64,000 nt of DNA from the NCBI GenBank assembly GCA_008508345.1, contig QNGE01003493.1, forward strand, positions 18,939-82,938. Direction: 5' to 3'. Below the pieces are notes generated by a model. It searched no databases and was not told the DNA's origin. It saw only the letters and a program-made list of their open reading frames with translations. This stretch comes from Paragonimus westermani (Eukaryota; Platyhelminthes; Trematoda; Plagiorchiida; Troglotrematidae). Shown piece by piece: positions 48,357-60,056 of the stretch (its first letter is position 1; each line of letters starts with the position of its first letter). Made by a program: the position numbers and the translations under genes.

Positions 48357-48542
48357 CCTACAGAGGAGTTCTGTTGGACTTTTCAACCCGGCAATAATTT
48401 ACTCTGTGTTGTTTTACGTCGTGAACAGCGCCACATGCGTGGAATGGATTTGGTGATCGCGATCACAAGTCACGCCCACCGAATAAGGCCACCATTGTTT
48501 TTGAATGGAAGCTTCTCTACAGAGGTCGCGGTCGATAATTAG
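48357..48542 (+). CDS. Candidate terminal exon
   Basis: After the acceptor ACATTTTGTTACAG an open frame of 61 codons ends in TAA: PTEEFCWTFQPGNNLLCVVL, then RREQRHMRGMDLVIAITSHA and RIRPPLFLNGSFSTEVAVDN. The frame is also open upstream to an ATG at 48312. I recognise no family and no upstream exon was found. Confidence 0.3.
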   Translation, partial: PTEEFCWTFQPGNNLLCVVLRREQRHMRGMDLVIAITSHAHRIRPPLFLNGSFSTEVAVDN

Positions 48543-48989
48543 TAGCCTTTCAGATGCTTCGATTCAAACCCATCGATTTAATTTTAATGTTCTTTCTCAT
48601 TTCTCCCAGACATGAAGGGACCCTAGTTACTCTGGAAAAACAGATGGACGGAAAGCATGGCTGTCTTTTCATCAATCACGAAACATTTGGTTCTACCAGC
48701 GAACACTTGTTTACCAAACCCTGAGTCTTTCCCTCGAAAGTTTTAAAACGAATTGTGAAGCACCTGTCTACTATACTGATGTTCATCGCTCACCTAACCA
48801 CAGGCTATCTAATAATTTGAAGCTCATTCATATTATTGAATCGTTCAGCTATTCAAACCTAATTTCGTTAGTGAGGCTCAGCTTGACATGAATGCTCAAA
48901 TTTGTGTTGAAATTCAAACCCAACTTGGTTGGCAAAGGTCAAGTTCAGCAGGTGGTTAGATGGGCCAGTGCGATAAAATGAACAGGGGA

Positions 48990-49190
48990 TTAGGCGTATG
49001 TTTGATAAGAGGCGACCAATCCGGTCTGATCTGATTTGCGGCGTTTCATCGCGTTAAGTTTAAACCAGTCTAAAGTTGGCCTCAATCGCCAACCAGAAGA
49101 GAAGTTCACAAAACCAATGACCGAGACAACATGAAGTTTACTAGATAAATTTCGGGCTGTTTGTTCGGACATCAGTCGAAATCTCACCAA
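48990..49190 (-). other. Open minus-strand frame, possible decayed paralogue of the 10-kb Ig exon
   Basis: VIGFVNFSSGW and later SDQTGLVASYQTY resemble AFVNSG and DQTSGLGSYTCEV of the 9949-10233 locus in the same order, and the DNA shares GATCAGACC. The cysteine is replaced by tyrosine. The resemblance is suggestive but short. Confidence 0.2.
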
Positions 49191-49199
49191 CCACAGATT

Positions 49200-52100
49200 C
49201 TAAATTAGGATGAATGTGATCGCGATAGGAAGGATTTTGGACGTCTGTATCACAGTCCAAAAAATTCGCTCGGTTTGCACTCGAATGTCAGCTAACACTG
49301 CGGATCATAAAGTCTGTTTGAACCGTGTTTGATTTGTTTGATTTTGTTCAAATACTGAGCAGTATTGAAAGGTGATTGTGGATTAATAAACTGCGTGTGA
49401 TGATTGATTCAAAACCATTGGCGCGGTAATCAGCATTACTACTTTCTAGGACCGTTAAAAGGAGTTCAAAACAGGATTATGGCAAGCATACGCGTCACTA
49501 AACAGCACTGACCAAAGTGGAACTGAAGATTATTTCATCTTTTTGAAAGGCATCAGATGAAAAAGTTTATTTCATTGCGAAAGTTACTGCCGTGTATGAC
49601 TGATGTTCAGTTTGTCTCAACTCATTGGTTGTGTGGTTATCAGAAAAGTAAACGTGTTTCCTGTACATCTTTCTTCCAGATGACTCAAGTGATCTGGCAG
49701 TATATCGCGTAGAATTGATAGACAAGGCATACTGGGTATTTTGCTTATCAGATCAGTGCACACCTTCCCAATGTTAACTGCTATGACCCGAATATAAAAG
49801 GGGATTACATATAGTGGACGGAACTAGCAACTGCGTGAAAACAAATACCACTTGTCACTGAGAATGAGCATAACAAGTATCATGTGACAAATATTTGAGA
49901 TTTTTGTGGTTTTGCACTCCGATTTCCCCTGCCATTCTATCAATTTGACTTCCATAAGCTTCAGAACTGTTAAGTATGGAACTGGTTCTTCACGATTACT
50001 GCTTTCTAGTCTGTTCACCCTGATAAGTACAATTTATCCCGTTGATTGCATACGCAACGTAAGAATTGTCAGAACAAGCCTCAGATCCGATGTGTCCGCC
50101 CACTGAATTTAAACAAGAACGAAGCCAGTCCCGATAGTGCGTCCATTCGAGCAAATGAGCATAATCACTTTGAACTGGAAGGTTTTTGGTTATCTTCAAA
50201 GTAATCTATCAGTCTGAGGTTTACTGTGTTCCGTGAGTTATTTTATTCTGTTCCTTTCTTTAAATATTACGATACACTGGACAACAGCACGGTATTCAAG
50301 ATGGCATTTAGCAAGTCTTTTCAAACAAACAGTGGTGTAACAGAGTCTTTGTAATAGTTTCAATTCACAGATTTTAGGTCTAAAGCTTTGACGTATTTTC
50401 TTAGTGTGATAGGTGAAAACGTGTAACCAGGTTGAGACTGTTCATTCGTTCACCAAATGCACTTTGCGTTACGTAGGCTCGTACAATCCACGAGGTCATG
50501 CTGTTAAAAATAACCGGTACTTTCAGTTCGACGTTGACAGTTTACCATCTGTTTCAAAGTGACAAACAAGTATCGAGGTCATTGACGTTAGTGTAATTTA
50601 GCGGATTTTGTGAAATAGTGTTTTATAACTAAAAGCATGCTGCAATTGTAACACTCCATTCATGAAAAGTATCACACTTAACCTAACTGCACATATAATG
50701 CTCGAAATAGGCCAGGCAGAAGAGTTTTATTTGTCAGCCAAATCTATTAACAGAATTGTTTGTATCAATCCTTAAGAATACAGCTGTGAAGAACACCAGA
50801 AAGTTATATTTCTCCTGATAAGTTCTGAGTGCATGATTATTTACTTAAATGTTATTGGAGATTACAAAGAACCCTGAGTCATTCTGTTCAAAATGGAACA
50901 TAGAACAGATTAAGATTGGATTATTTTATTTTATTTTACATACTCTACTCTGAAATTTACTCAATGTCCATGAGTTTAGAAGCTGCACGTGATTGAGACC
51001 ATGTTATGTCCCACTCCGTATGAGCTGTTCAAAATTTCGAGATGTCAGCTACCTGTGAGTCTCACGTGGTACTCCAAATGTTGGTTACCCAGAGAAATTT
51101 TAGCGACTACTGACTAGACCGAAGTCGATAAACCTAAAATGTCCATTTATTTCGTAATTATACGGTTCGCAGTCTTTGCAACTAATATTTTCAACTTATT
51201 CATTTTAAAGAATTCCTGCAGGATAGTTGCTTTCTATCAGTAGTTACGTCTTAAGCTGAATTTATGTATGTAAAACCTGCATCTTCTGTGATCACACATC
51301 CGCAAATTGAAAGGGGCTGAATGTTACTATTAAATAACATGAAAATCACTTCATTTATAATATGGTTGTTGACAGTTTTATGCAATTGTATTACGCATTT
51401 TTTAATGTACCCGATTTTGTTCGCGAATAACTCACTCGTTCAGTGTAGCTGAAAACCTTGAACAAACTGCAGAGTGTAAACCAAAAGGTCATATCGTTGT
51501 GACACGCTGTACTTTTAAATGTTTGATAGAGAATAAATAGAAAAGAAGGACTGAAAAATTCTACCGCCAGGAAAAGTGACTCAAACAGTTGACATGCAAG
51601 AAATAACCTATTAGTGGATCATCAAAATGTATAAATCTGTTTCCAGCACCCTGCACTTGTCATTGTTGTCCGATTGCATTTGACTTACAACATGCCAAGT
51701 GACCTACCTCAAAGCTTATTTAGCTCTAGTTCGAGCCCCTGTACAAAGATACATCAATATCGATGAAGTAATTTTTGAGAACTATTAACAGCCCTCTTCA
51801 ACTATAACAACTCTAAAATGTAACTATACAATGGACAGTAAAGTCTTGGAACCTGATGCGCATAAGCAATGACAGATGACGCGAGTGTAATGTGGGTTGG
51901 AATTTCCTACGCTAGAGATCACAAAACAGTAAACTAATTCCGACTGACTTTTGTGTATCTCTAATGCAGTAGACTAGCTGAGCGACAATCTCCAAACCAC
52001 CATTTTTGTTCACATATGACCTTTATTAGTTTAGTCTTGAGTTTGATTGAACTGATAGTTACAATGATCTTTCTCTTGCTCATGGCTGCTCTAGTTTGAT

Positions 52101-52457
52101 TATTGTCTAAAACTGAGCTTTCTGAGACTACCCCCATTTATCGTCTAACAACTTTTGTGGTAAACAATAGGTGCTAAATGATACAAGTTTGAAGTATTTG
52201 TCATTCATCTTCTACCGGATGGCTCGTAACTTATATCGCCTGGAGATATAATCCCTGATCTTTGTCGGCATAGATCCACAGTAAATGGACTTGCGAAGAA
52301 CAGGTTAGATTATCCCAGAGAAGTACATGTGAGAATACATGCACTTCAAAATTTCCTACTGCATGTGTTCAACCTCTACCAGTAAAGCTACAGAATATCA
52401 TTGTACTATCCCTCCCAAGAAGGAGTACCGCCACTAAGGAAATGCTTTTGTTCTCAG
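49200..52457. other. No gene recognised
   Basis: Overlapping short frames at 49824-50199 on both strands have no motif. The rest is AT-rich with small runs such as (ATTTT)3 near 50925. Confidence 0.35.
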
Positions 52458-52708
52458 CGGAAAGAATTCCTTGTTATGGACGTCCTTCTCAGGTTGATAT
52501 TCTATATTACATCTCCGCAGCGGTTGAAGCAGGAGCAGATATATACCAAGACGTAACATGCGTTGTCAAAAAGAGCGAAGATCACATGACATATCACCTG
52601 GACTTTACCAATTTGAAATTCAGTCTACCTACCTGCTGCATCACAGGACGTCTAGAAAAGACTAACTCTGAGTTGCAGCCTAGTTTCGCGGTTGAAAATC
52701 ATGATTAA
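52458..52708 (+). CDS. Candidate terminal exon
   Basis: After a strong acceptor (ATGCTTTTGTTCTCAG) the frame stays open for 82 codons to TAA: ERIPCYGRPSQVDILYYISA, AVEAGADIYQDVTCVVKKSE, then FSLPTCCITGRLEKTNSEL. The composition is protein-like and includes five cysteines. An ATG at 52442 lies inside the pyrimidine tract and is a less likely start. No family is recognised. Confidence 0.38.
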
Positions 52709-53024
52709 CCCTGATCTCTTGTTGATGTGGATAGGGTTACTTAACCAACCAACTTAGGTGTCCTAGAGATCAAACAAACATCTGCTCAGCAAACTCAGCT
52801 ATCTTAATCAATTGTCTAAACTAATGGCTCCGACTGTAAAAGATATAATTAGGTTTGCGAAAACGTGACAAACTAATGTGATCGAGCAAACTTTTTAGTC
52901 CGTTCAGGGATTTTTCTTTGTTCTCAGCTTATTCTTAATTGCAGTCCAAAATTTGGGTCACTCCCTTTAAGTACTGTGTTCGGTGATTCTAACTCACTGT
53001 ATTCAGACTCACATTGTAACTCAC

Positions 53025-53114
53025 CTTTTGGCTGTCCATCAGCAGAACCAATAATAACTGACCATCGAAAGACACGAGACAGAATTTTTCTGACTTTCTT
53101 GATCCTCCGATTGA
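53025..53114 (-). CDS. Candidate 90-nt symmetric exon
   Basis: On the minus strand the donor CAAAAG|GTGAGTTAC is near consensus and the 30 codons before it are open: SIGGSRKSEKFCLVSFDG, then QLLLVLLMDSQK. Both introns would be phase 0. The acceptor (GAGTTGTAG) lacks a good pyrimidine tract. A plus-strand frame at 52976-53188 overlaps and competes. Confidence 0.3.
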
Positions 53115-53795
53115 CTACAACTCACTTCTTACTTTTCAGACCATTCTGTCCTAGTAAAACACCAAAATCACTTCAGTACTACTCTTAAACAAATCAGCTG
53201 GAAATAGCTTCGACATAATCCAGGTCTCTGAGTTGAGCTGTTGAGAACTAGATCGTTGTCTGTTGAGCATACCATACAGGATGATTGTTTGCATTCGTGA
53301 TGGAAAGTTCAAAAACTTAGTGATATTGAGTTTAGTACAGTTGAAATATGCTCGGTTTTCTCAACCTGATCCAACTGAGATATATTGCAGAGTAATACTT
53401 TCTGCTGGTAAATGGACAAATGGTTTGTTTTATAAATAAATTTATATTCAGGTTTATCAGAGACCAAAAAAGGTGTCTACCACGTTTTAGTTTTCTATGG
53501 TACATATTGGTACAAGTTAAGTTCACTCCAGAAATAGATTTAACGTGTATCTGGTACACTAGAAATTACGATGCTTCAAAACTTAAGGGGTTTGTTTGTT
53601 GTTTAATGACGTTACACGTGTTGTAATCTTAATCAATGTTGAAGCCAAACTTTCAGCTGACTTCACAACATTCTCTGTTGTCCTCGGTGCAGTCTACTTT
53701 GCTGAAAGATTTGTTCGGCTGGTATATTTTTAAAGACGGACTTCTATATTTGAAGAAACCTTACTTTACAACATTCAAGCTTTATTTTTTTCTAG

Positions 53796-54121
53796 GTAAA
53801 CCCGGTGATATCCATACTTCTAAGTTATATAGAAGTATATTAGTGTTAAGCTCACACCAGATTATTGCTAGTCTCATCGAGGAACTGCAGTTTGAACTTT
53901 CTTATTACCTGTCTGGAATGTGGCCGAAAAGAATCTCACAAAATTTTCCTACCCGGGAAACTGACGATCTTCATGGAACAAGTTTGGTCAAGACGCACGT
54001 GGTTATTGTTTTTGAATTCCAAACCGACCGATTCGAACTTAGCCAACTTAATCACTTATTTAACATAATGACTTTCGGTCTATCACATATAACTGGGTTA
54101 ACGAACAACGTTGAAAAGTGA
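53796..54121 (+). CDS. Candidate terminal exon
   Basis: A strong acceptor (TTTATTTTTTTCTAG) opens a frame of about 107 codons that ends at a stop: GKPGDIHTSKLYRSILVLSS, then EELQFELSYYLSGMWPKRI and FEFQTDRFELSQLNHLFNIM. The frame is also open upstream to an ATG at 53636. No domain is recognised; the upstream intron would be phase 1. Confidence 0.3.
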
Positions 54122-54444
54122 TTTGTTCTTTTGTGTATAGTTTCTTGTAACATTTGTCTGGATTTTTCTAACAGTGCAATTAGGAAATAACTAAGTGGAG
54201 CCCATAAATTATAACATATTTACTAGCAATGTGGTTCAATTTTGAATCTAACCACAAAAGTAGGCCTGATTTCTGACTGCAATTTTCTAGTCAATCTATG
54301 AAAAATAGGTTTTCTTATCTGCATGACAAAACACTGTTGTGATTTGACCAGAAACTAAAATTATTCGTCAGTTCTTTGAAAACTTGAGTGTTTGAATCTA
54401 TCACCTTGTCAACGTCATCGCATTTCTCTCTGTTTTTTTATAAG

Positions 54445-54590
54445 TATCCATATTGCTTTTGACGACTGTGCCGTGTGACTCACCCAAGCAAGAAAAGTCA
54501 ATCAACATTGACATCGTGGAATTTTCTCTTTACAGTATGAACTCCCCATCAGTTGAAACAACTGCACCGAATTTTCATTTTATTGTCTAG
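54445..54590 (+). CDS. Candidate terminal exon
   Basis: A pyrimidine-rich acceptor (TCTCTCTGTTTTTTTATAAG) is followed by 47 open codons to a TAG: SILLLTTVPCDSPKQEKSI, then VEFSLYSMNSPSVETTAPNF. A second acceptor (TCTCTTTACAG, AG near 54534) lies inside it. The stop codon TAG is itself the AG end of the acceptor used by the 15-nt candidate exon that follows, so the two would be mutually exclusive 3' choices. Confidence 0.33.
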
Positions 54591-54605
54591 AAACTTTATG
54601 ACAAG
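54591..54605 (+). CDS. Candidate 15-nt microexon
   Basis: The acceptor TTTTCATTTTATTGTCTAG and a perfect donor (GACAAG|GTGAGTCAT) enclose exactly 15 nt, AAACTTTATGACAAG (KLYDK in phase 0). Both sites are strong and the length keeps the frame. Confidence 0.33.
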
Positions 54606-57600
54606 GTGAGTCATGGCAAATTTAGTATGGCAATCATGCTGAAAGCAGTTTTAAGTATATAACCATATCCGTTCACAATTTGGTTTTGTAGTTAGTCGAT
54701 TTTCATTATGCCATGACACAAATGACAAATGAGACAGAACCAAGTCCAGTAGAGTAACATTTTGTTGGAAGTGAATAGCAAAGTTTACACTATACCTAGG
54801 AAATATTTTGCTCCCCTACTTACTACTCGTGAAACACCGATAAGTAGCATGTAGGGATCTGCAGAGTGCTGTTTCGCGTAAGGTTGTAGTAAACCTCTAA
54901 TCCATTTTGCATACTAAACCATGATCGGATGTTTCAATTGAAATAAGACTGCTCACAATATGACAAGGACAGGCACTAGATGCGCACTATATGATAAAAA
55001 TCATGCACGAATGAAAAGGTTCGTTATATGATTTTTAACATTAAATGTAGTAAAATATATGCATCACACAAAATTATTTGCCTTGTATGAAATAAAGCGA
55101 TGTAACTTTAAAGTATATTGTAACTGATACTTCACAGTTCACATTTTCAAACTGTTCGGATTATTTTTGCGGTGAGTAGCAAACTCTCCTCACCGTCTTG
55201 TTGTATTCTAGTTTCGGTCACATGAGCAAAATTAGATGGAAATGGACTACATAAAGCACATCTGTAACGAAAATTCCTAGTGATTAACAGAAAAAAACTG
55301 TGACGAACGACTGCTTTCGATAATTCATTATCAGCTCAATTAAACTGTGTAGGTTCAACGAAATCAAAACAGGGCGCGAACAAGACAGAAAGAGGAGATT
55401 GTTGCATGGTGGATATTTGACGAATCAATAAATATACCGACATAGGCACATAAGTTCGTCCAACAGGTCTGACCGTGTGATTATTTCGTGGTTTCTGTGT
55501 CCGGTGTGAAGAATATCTTCGTAGTTTACTTCCGAAAATTATTTCAAACACTGTTGAGTTACAAGCTGGAAAAGGAAGTTGATTTACTTCTGTTTGTCAC
55601 ACGATTTCAATTCGAAAATTCAACGTTGGCTGCAAGGGAATACCATTTTAAAACCTATTTGAAGATAATAACTTTAGAACAGTTTGATGTTTCAATAAGA
55701 ATAGACGCCGTTAGTGTAACATTCGAGTGTATGTATAAGTTTTGTTGAATTAGTGTTGTGAACTGTTGCGCAACGGAGAAACTACTGGAGGATGTACAAC
55801 GAATATTTTTCACAAGCAATGTTTGTTAGTTTTCAAGTTTTGGAATATCATTTTGTGCAAACACCTTAGGTTAGAGATCAGGATCGCCAATCCGTCAACC
55901 AAAATTTGCTGGTTAGACTAATTTTTAGACAAAGTAAGCATCAAAATATTTACGCATAACTTGCCAAATAAAAAATTGCCAAAGTAACTGGACCAACTCT
56001 AAACACTTCCGTTTGGCGTTTGTCTCCACTAGACCTATGGGGTTTTAATTTTTGCCAGGCGCTCGACAGCAAAGTTTGCTGGTTAATAAACACCCTAGAG
56101 CGTTAAGTGCTTATGATTCACAAGTACCTAGACAAAAAGAACCTTCATCTAAACCAAAACCCTTTTTATCTCAGAAGTTTTGGGTAAATGAAAATTCTAA
56201 AATGTATTCAACACGAAAGCTGAGTGAATCCAACACGATTTTTCAGTAACTGTTCTCGACTGGTCGCACGCGCGACCAAGCATATACCTTAAATATTTCC
56301 AAATATTTAACAAAGATTTCGGGATATAAACGGCACTCACTGTGTTAATTAAATCGATTCCATGATCAAATTTACGTTGGTTATATCGAATCGTGAACTG
56401 TGAATTCTTCCTGCTGTGACTGAAGAAATTCATTAACAAAACACTAAACTACATGTAAAGCATCACATTGACTACGTCTGCAAAATCAAAAGTTATATGG
56501 AGTAAAACAATGTTGCATTTCTTACGGTCTCTGGTTGATATCTAATTTTAGATTAGTTATGTTGTGTTTCTCCTCACATTGACAATCTGAGCGAGTGATC
56601 ACTCTCCAAGCTCTGTTTTTGATTAAATCCCTGGGCATATCCAGAAGTTCACTCAGTAAAAATTACTCCAGCACTGTTACTATTGGTAAACGCTATTCCG
56701 CACATTCTGTGGACTAAATTAATCTGTAAAACACACCAGGCATTTTGTATTTAAAACCTGGTTATGTAACCGTTATCACTAAAAAAAAGCGTTAGATTAC
56801 AAGATGTTTGACGAGGAACTGCTACGAAATCCATCATAATGTAAAATTCAGACTTAATATTGGAATGACCTCGTTCTGTTAAAAAAAATCGCCTGCCTTC
56901 AGTACGGCAGAAAACGGTATAACAGTTTGTATTGACTTGAGTGATAACTGCGGCCTACTATTTTGCTAGGCGCAATCCATTTTCGTTCCAACAGGCCTCT
57001 GTTAAACCGTGTTAAATCTTCCTCTGGTTGATTACACCTCCAATGAAATGGGCCCATTTTCAATTTTACAAATCATACGTTTCTATGCTGTGCGAATTGA
57101 ATCTACAATGCCTAAGAATCCTTTCGTCTATTAATACGGACGAACCGGAACAGCCCACACTAGACTACTTTCTAACGTCAGTTGTATACGCGATTCTCAG
57201 ACTCCAAGTTTGTCATATCCTTCTTAGCTGCACATTTGCTGTTCTGCTAACATTCCAGTATACAGTTGTTTTGATTTGGCTTTGGGTGCAAAGCACAGGT
57301 TAACGTGGGTGATATCGTGTTCAGGATTGCCACAGATTTGTTTAACCGAGTATTCATTCTTCCAGCATCTTGAAATACCGAACGCATTTCAATTATCTGG
57401 CGCACCTCAGACGGCTTTTCATCAAATCTAATTGCAGGGACTCACCACAATTCGTAACGTGTTTAATCAAGCGGCAAGTTGGTTGCACATTAATAAATTA
57501 AATATCACGGTTGACAGCTCACCCTCATATACAAAAACGTGATTGAGCAAACTATGGACCTTCATAAGTACCAGCCATCATAACTGGTGCAAAGAAACCA

Positions 57601-59155
57601 TCATTAAGAAAGACCGTTGTTCGATTAATGGTTTACATATTTATTGCTTGTGAATTTGCTTCTGGATTAGTAACAAGTAAGTTGTATACTTTGTTTCCCA
57701 CTGTGTTGCAGTTTGCAGAAATGCATCCGTAATTTGTAAACATTGACAGACACGTGACAAACTTTATAAAACACAATTCACACAACTCCAAACTTTTGAC
57801 TTCCTATCAAAGGTCGAAAAGTGACGAATAAATGCGTTTTTGGTTTGTCAATTTTAGGCTAAATACAACACAATATACAATGGATTAGTTATCAATTTAG
57901 GCATGCTTACGGGCATGCTTACTGAAGTGCCGTGTCAAGTGTTTCAACGATGGCAGGCCATAGTAACTTCAGTGCTTAAACAAAAGACTTTTGCGCGTAA
58001 AGATTGGGTTTTCACAGCCGGAGTTCGATAATCTCCGCAGCTCTCAAGATATGACATTTCATACTAATGGTGGTGTGCCTTCAGTGACACAACTGACAAG
58101 GCATCAAATTAACCGTGTCCCTAATCCCCAAGTTACATTAGATTACTGCTGTATTAGGTTTCACGCAATCTTAAATTGGCAACTACTTTCAATTGTGATT
58201 TGTTACATTTGGTTTGGAAGTGAAACACCAAAAAACGAGTTAGTTTGCTCCCTGTTGACTTTTAATGAAATCTCCAAATATATCTGAACAGTTGAAGCTG
58301 TTGACTTTTATGTTCGTATTCGTTTCGGCAAACTTTTTATGATAAATCATCAGTTGTGAAACGAGACTCTGATAAAATACTGTGAACTTTAACCGTTTTC
58401 TTACCAGAATAAAACAGTTAGACAAAACGGCCGGAATTTATTTGTGCTAAATTAAACATTAACCTAAACAAACCACGATTGCTGTAATTGGTCTGATAAA
58501 AAATTATTCGGGTGCCCAACAGCACCATTTGTGAAATTATAGTTTACATTTTAGTGTAGTACTTCGCATCACCATTTTATGGTAATCTAGAAGTGAGCTG
58601 AGATGTTATAATAAGAAGATTTGTTATTAATAAAATACCAGATTAAGTTTAGATTCAGCAGTTACTTCGGGCAAGATAAGTCAGTGGAAATACTATACAA
58701 TAGGTTGTAAGTTATGAAAGTGTAAGTTCCAAATGTGGCGAGATAAGTGTGAAACCCTGTGGGCTGAAATGACCATATCAGTTTATTGATGCTGGAAAAA
58801 GAATGGCGTTTAATTGTAATCTAAGCAGTGATGGTTCGGTAGATTGAAAAGAATCGACAATCAATCCGCCAATAAGTCTTTAAGTTATTTAAAACTGACA
58901 CCTTCAAAATTCTTGCATAATACCTCGTTTGACTAACAGTGCATAATCGTCAATTATAAAGTTCAGTTATTTTTAACCCATATTCAGTTGAGTTCAGATT
59001 TTTAATTAATAAACCGATGTACTTTCCCACAGGTAACAATGAAATAACTTTATGAATATCACGCAAATGACAAAATATGTCAGAAAAAAAGTAACGATCG
59101 GTGAACTTAAAGAAATGTAATGTGTTGTTCAAACCATTATAAAAAAACCTGTATT
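54606..59155. other. No gene supported
   Basis: A plus-strand frame at 57028-57303 encodes hydrophobic stretches (SVVYAILRLQVCHILLSCTF) that could be membrane segments, but no acceptor was fixed and its possible donor (CACAG|GTTAAC) is weak. Frames at 55488-55748 (+), 56052-56439 and 57991-58425 lack motifs. A 10-bp direct repeat GCATGCTTAC occurs at 57901 and 57913. Confidence 0.3.
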
Positions 59156-59417
59156 TTAAATATTAGCTTTCTGATATATGAACATTGTAGCACACATTCC
59201 ATTCATTTCCAATACAATTTTGTATACATTAGTGTGAGAGGTACTTAAGATGATTAACACACTTGGAAAACATTTTGTTGTATAGAAACGTTCATTTTCA
59301 TCGCACATCAAACTATTTGGCATTACTAAATGTACTTTACTGATTTTGGTTCGATTTTCTAAAGTTAAGTTGAAGAAATTTAATGTCTTGTTCCCGAGAG
59401 GTTTTCCAGGTTGAAAA
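59156..59417 (-). CDS. Candidate terminal exon
   Basis: On the minus strand the acceptor TATGGCCTTGGTTTCAG opens a frame of about 86 codons that runs to a stop at 59156-59158: FQPGKPLGNKTLNFFNLTLE, then NRTKISKVHLVMPNSLMCDE and NVYKIVLEMNGMCATMFIY. Three N-glycosylation sequons (NKT, NLT, NRT) lie within 14 residues and there are three cysteines, which would suit an extracellular protein. No family is recognised. Confidence 0.32.
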
Positions 59418-59718
59418 CTGAAACCAAGGCCATAATTTATTTTATAAAATAAATTTTTCAATCATTGTCCGAAAGACTCAAACAAAACCCTAAGTAAACC
59501 TTGAAAGACAAGCCAATTAGGAGTATTCTTCGATAGCAAAGTTTTACTTTGTGATTGAATGGAAGTTAGCTGCTCGTTTCTTTTATATGATAAGCAATTC
59601 TCAAGTTATTTTCAACCAACCATTCTGTATCGGTTTTTTTAAAGCCACAAATTCCAGAGTGACTCGAGAGATTTCTCTGGAAAATGACGAGCTAAGTAAT
59701 TATTATGATATATTTCAG

Positions 59719-60056
59719 AAGTAACTTGATAGTTTCGGAAAAATGGAAGTGGCTGTAGAAAAAGTCCGCCCAAACACGGCAAGCATTCTACGAGTTGAAC
59801 TAAAACGCCTTGACCGGGGCTCAGAAACTGTACTTAACGCTCTCATCAATAATCCGACAGGTACAGCGCAGTGTCAAACAGAATATCTCAAACAGTTCAC
59901 AACGAAATCGACTGCCGTCATCCTGACAGTCCACAGATTCCATGAGTTCTACATCTTATCGTATCTTGTACATTTTTTCTATTTTGTGTTTATGGTTATT
60001 TATTTTTAGGAAAAAACTTGTCTGAAGATGAGGTATTGTTTCGCGCAAACATTTAA
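59719..60056 (+). CDS. Two-exon gene model encoding a complete 54-residue protein
   Basis: An acceptor (TGATATATTTCAG) at 59717-59718 is followed 24 nt later by ATG at 59743. Exon 1 runs to 59860 and ends at the donor CCGACAG|GTACAGCG (phase 1). Exon 2 starts at 60010 behind an excellent acceptor (GGTTATTTATTTTTAG) and restores a Gly codon, reaching TAA at 60054-60056. The protein reads MEVAVEKVRPNTASILRVEL, KRLDRGSETVLNALINNPTG, then KNLSEDEVLFRANI. The upstream acceptor implies a 5' non-coding exon or spliced-leader addition. A possible donor GAG|GTATTG in exon 2 could extend the gene. Without splicing, the exon-1 frame continues to 60009. No family is recognised. Confidence 0.5.
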
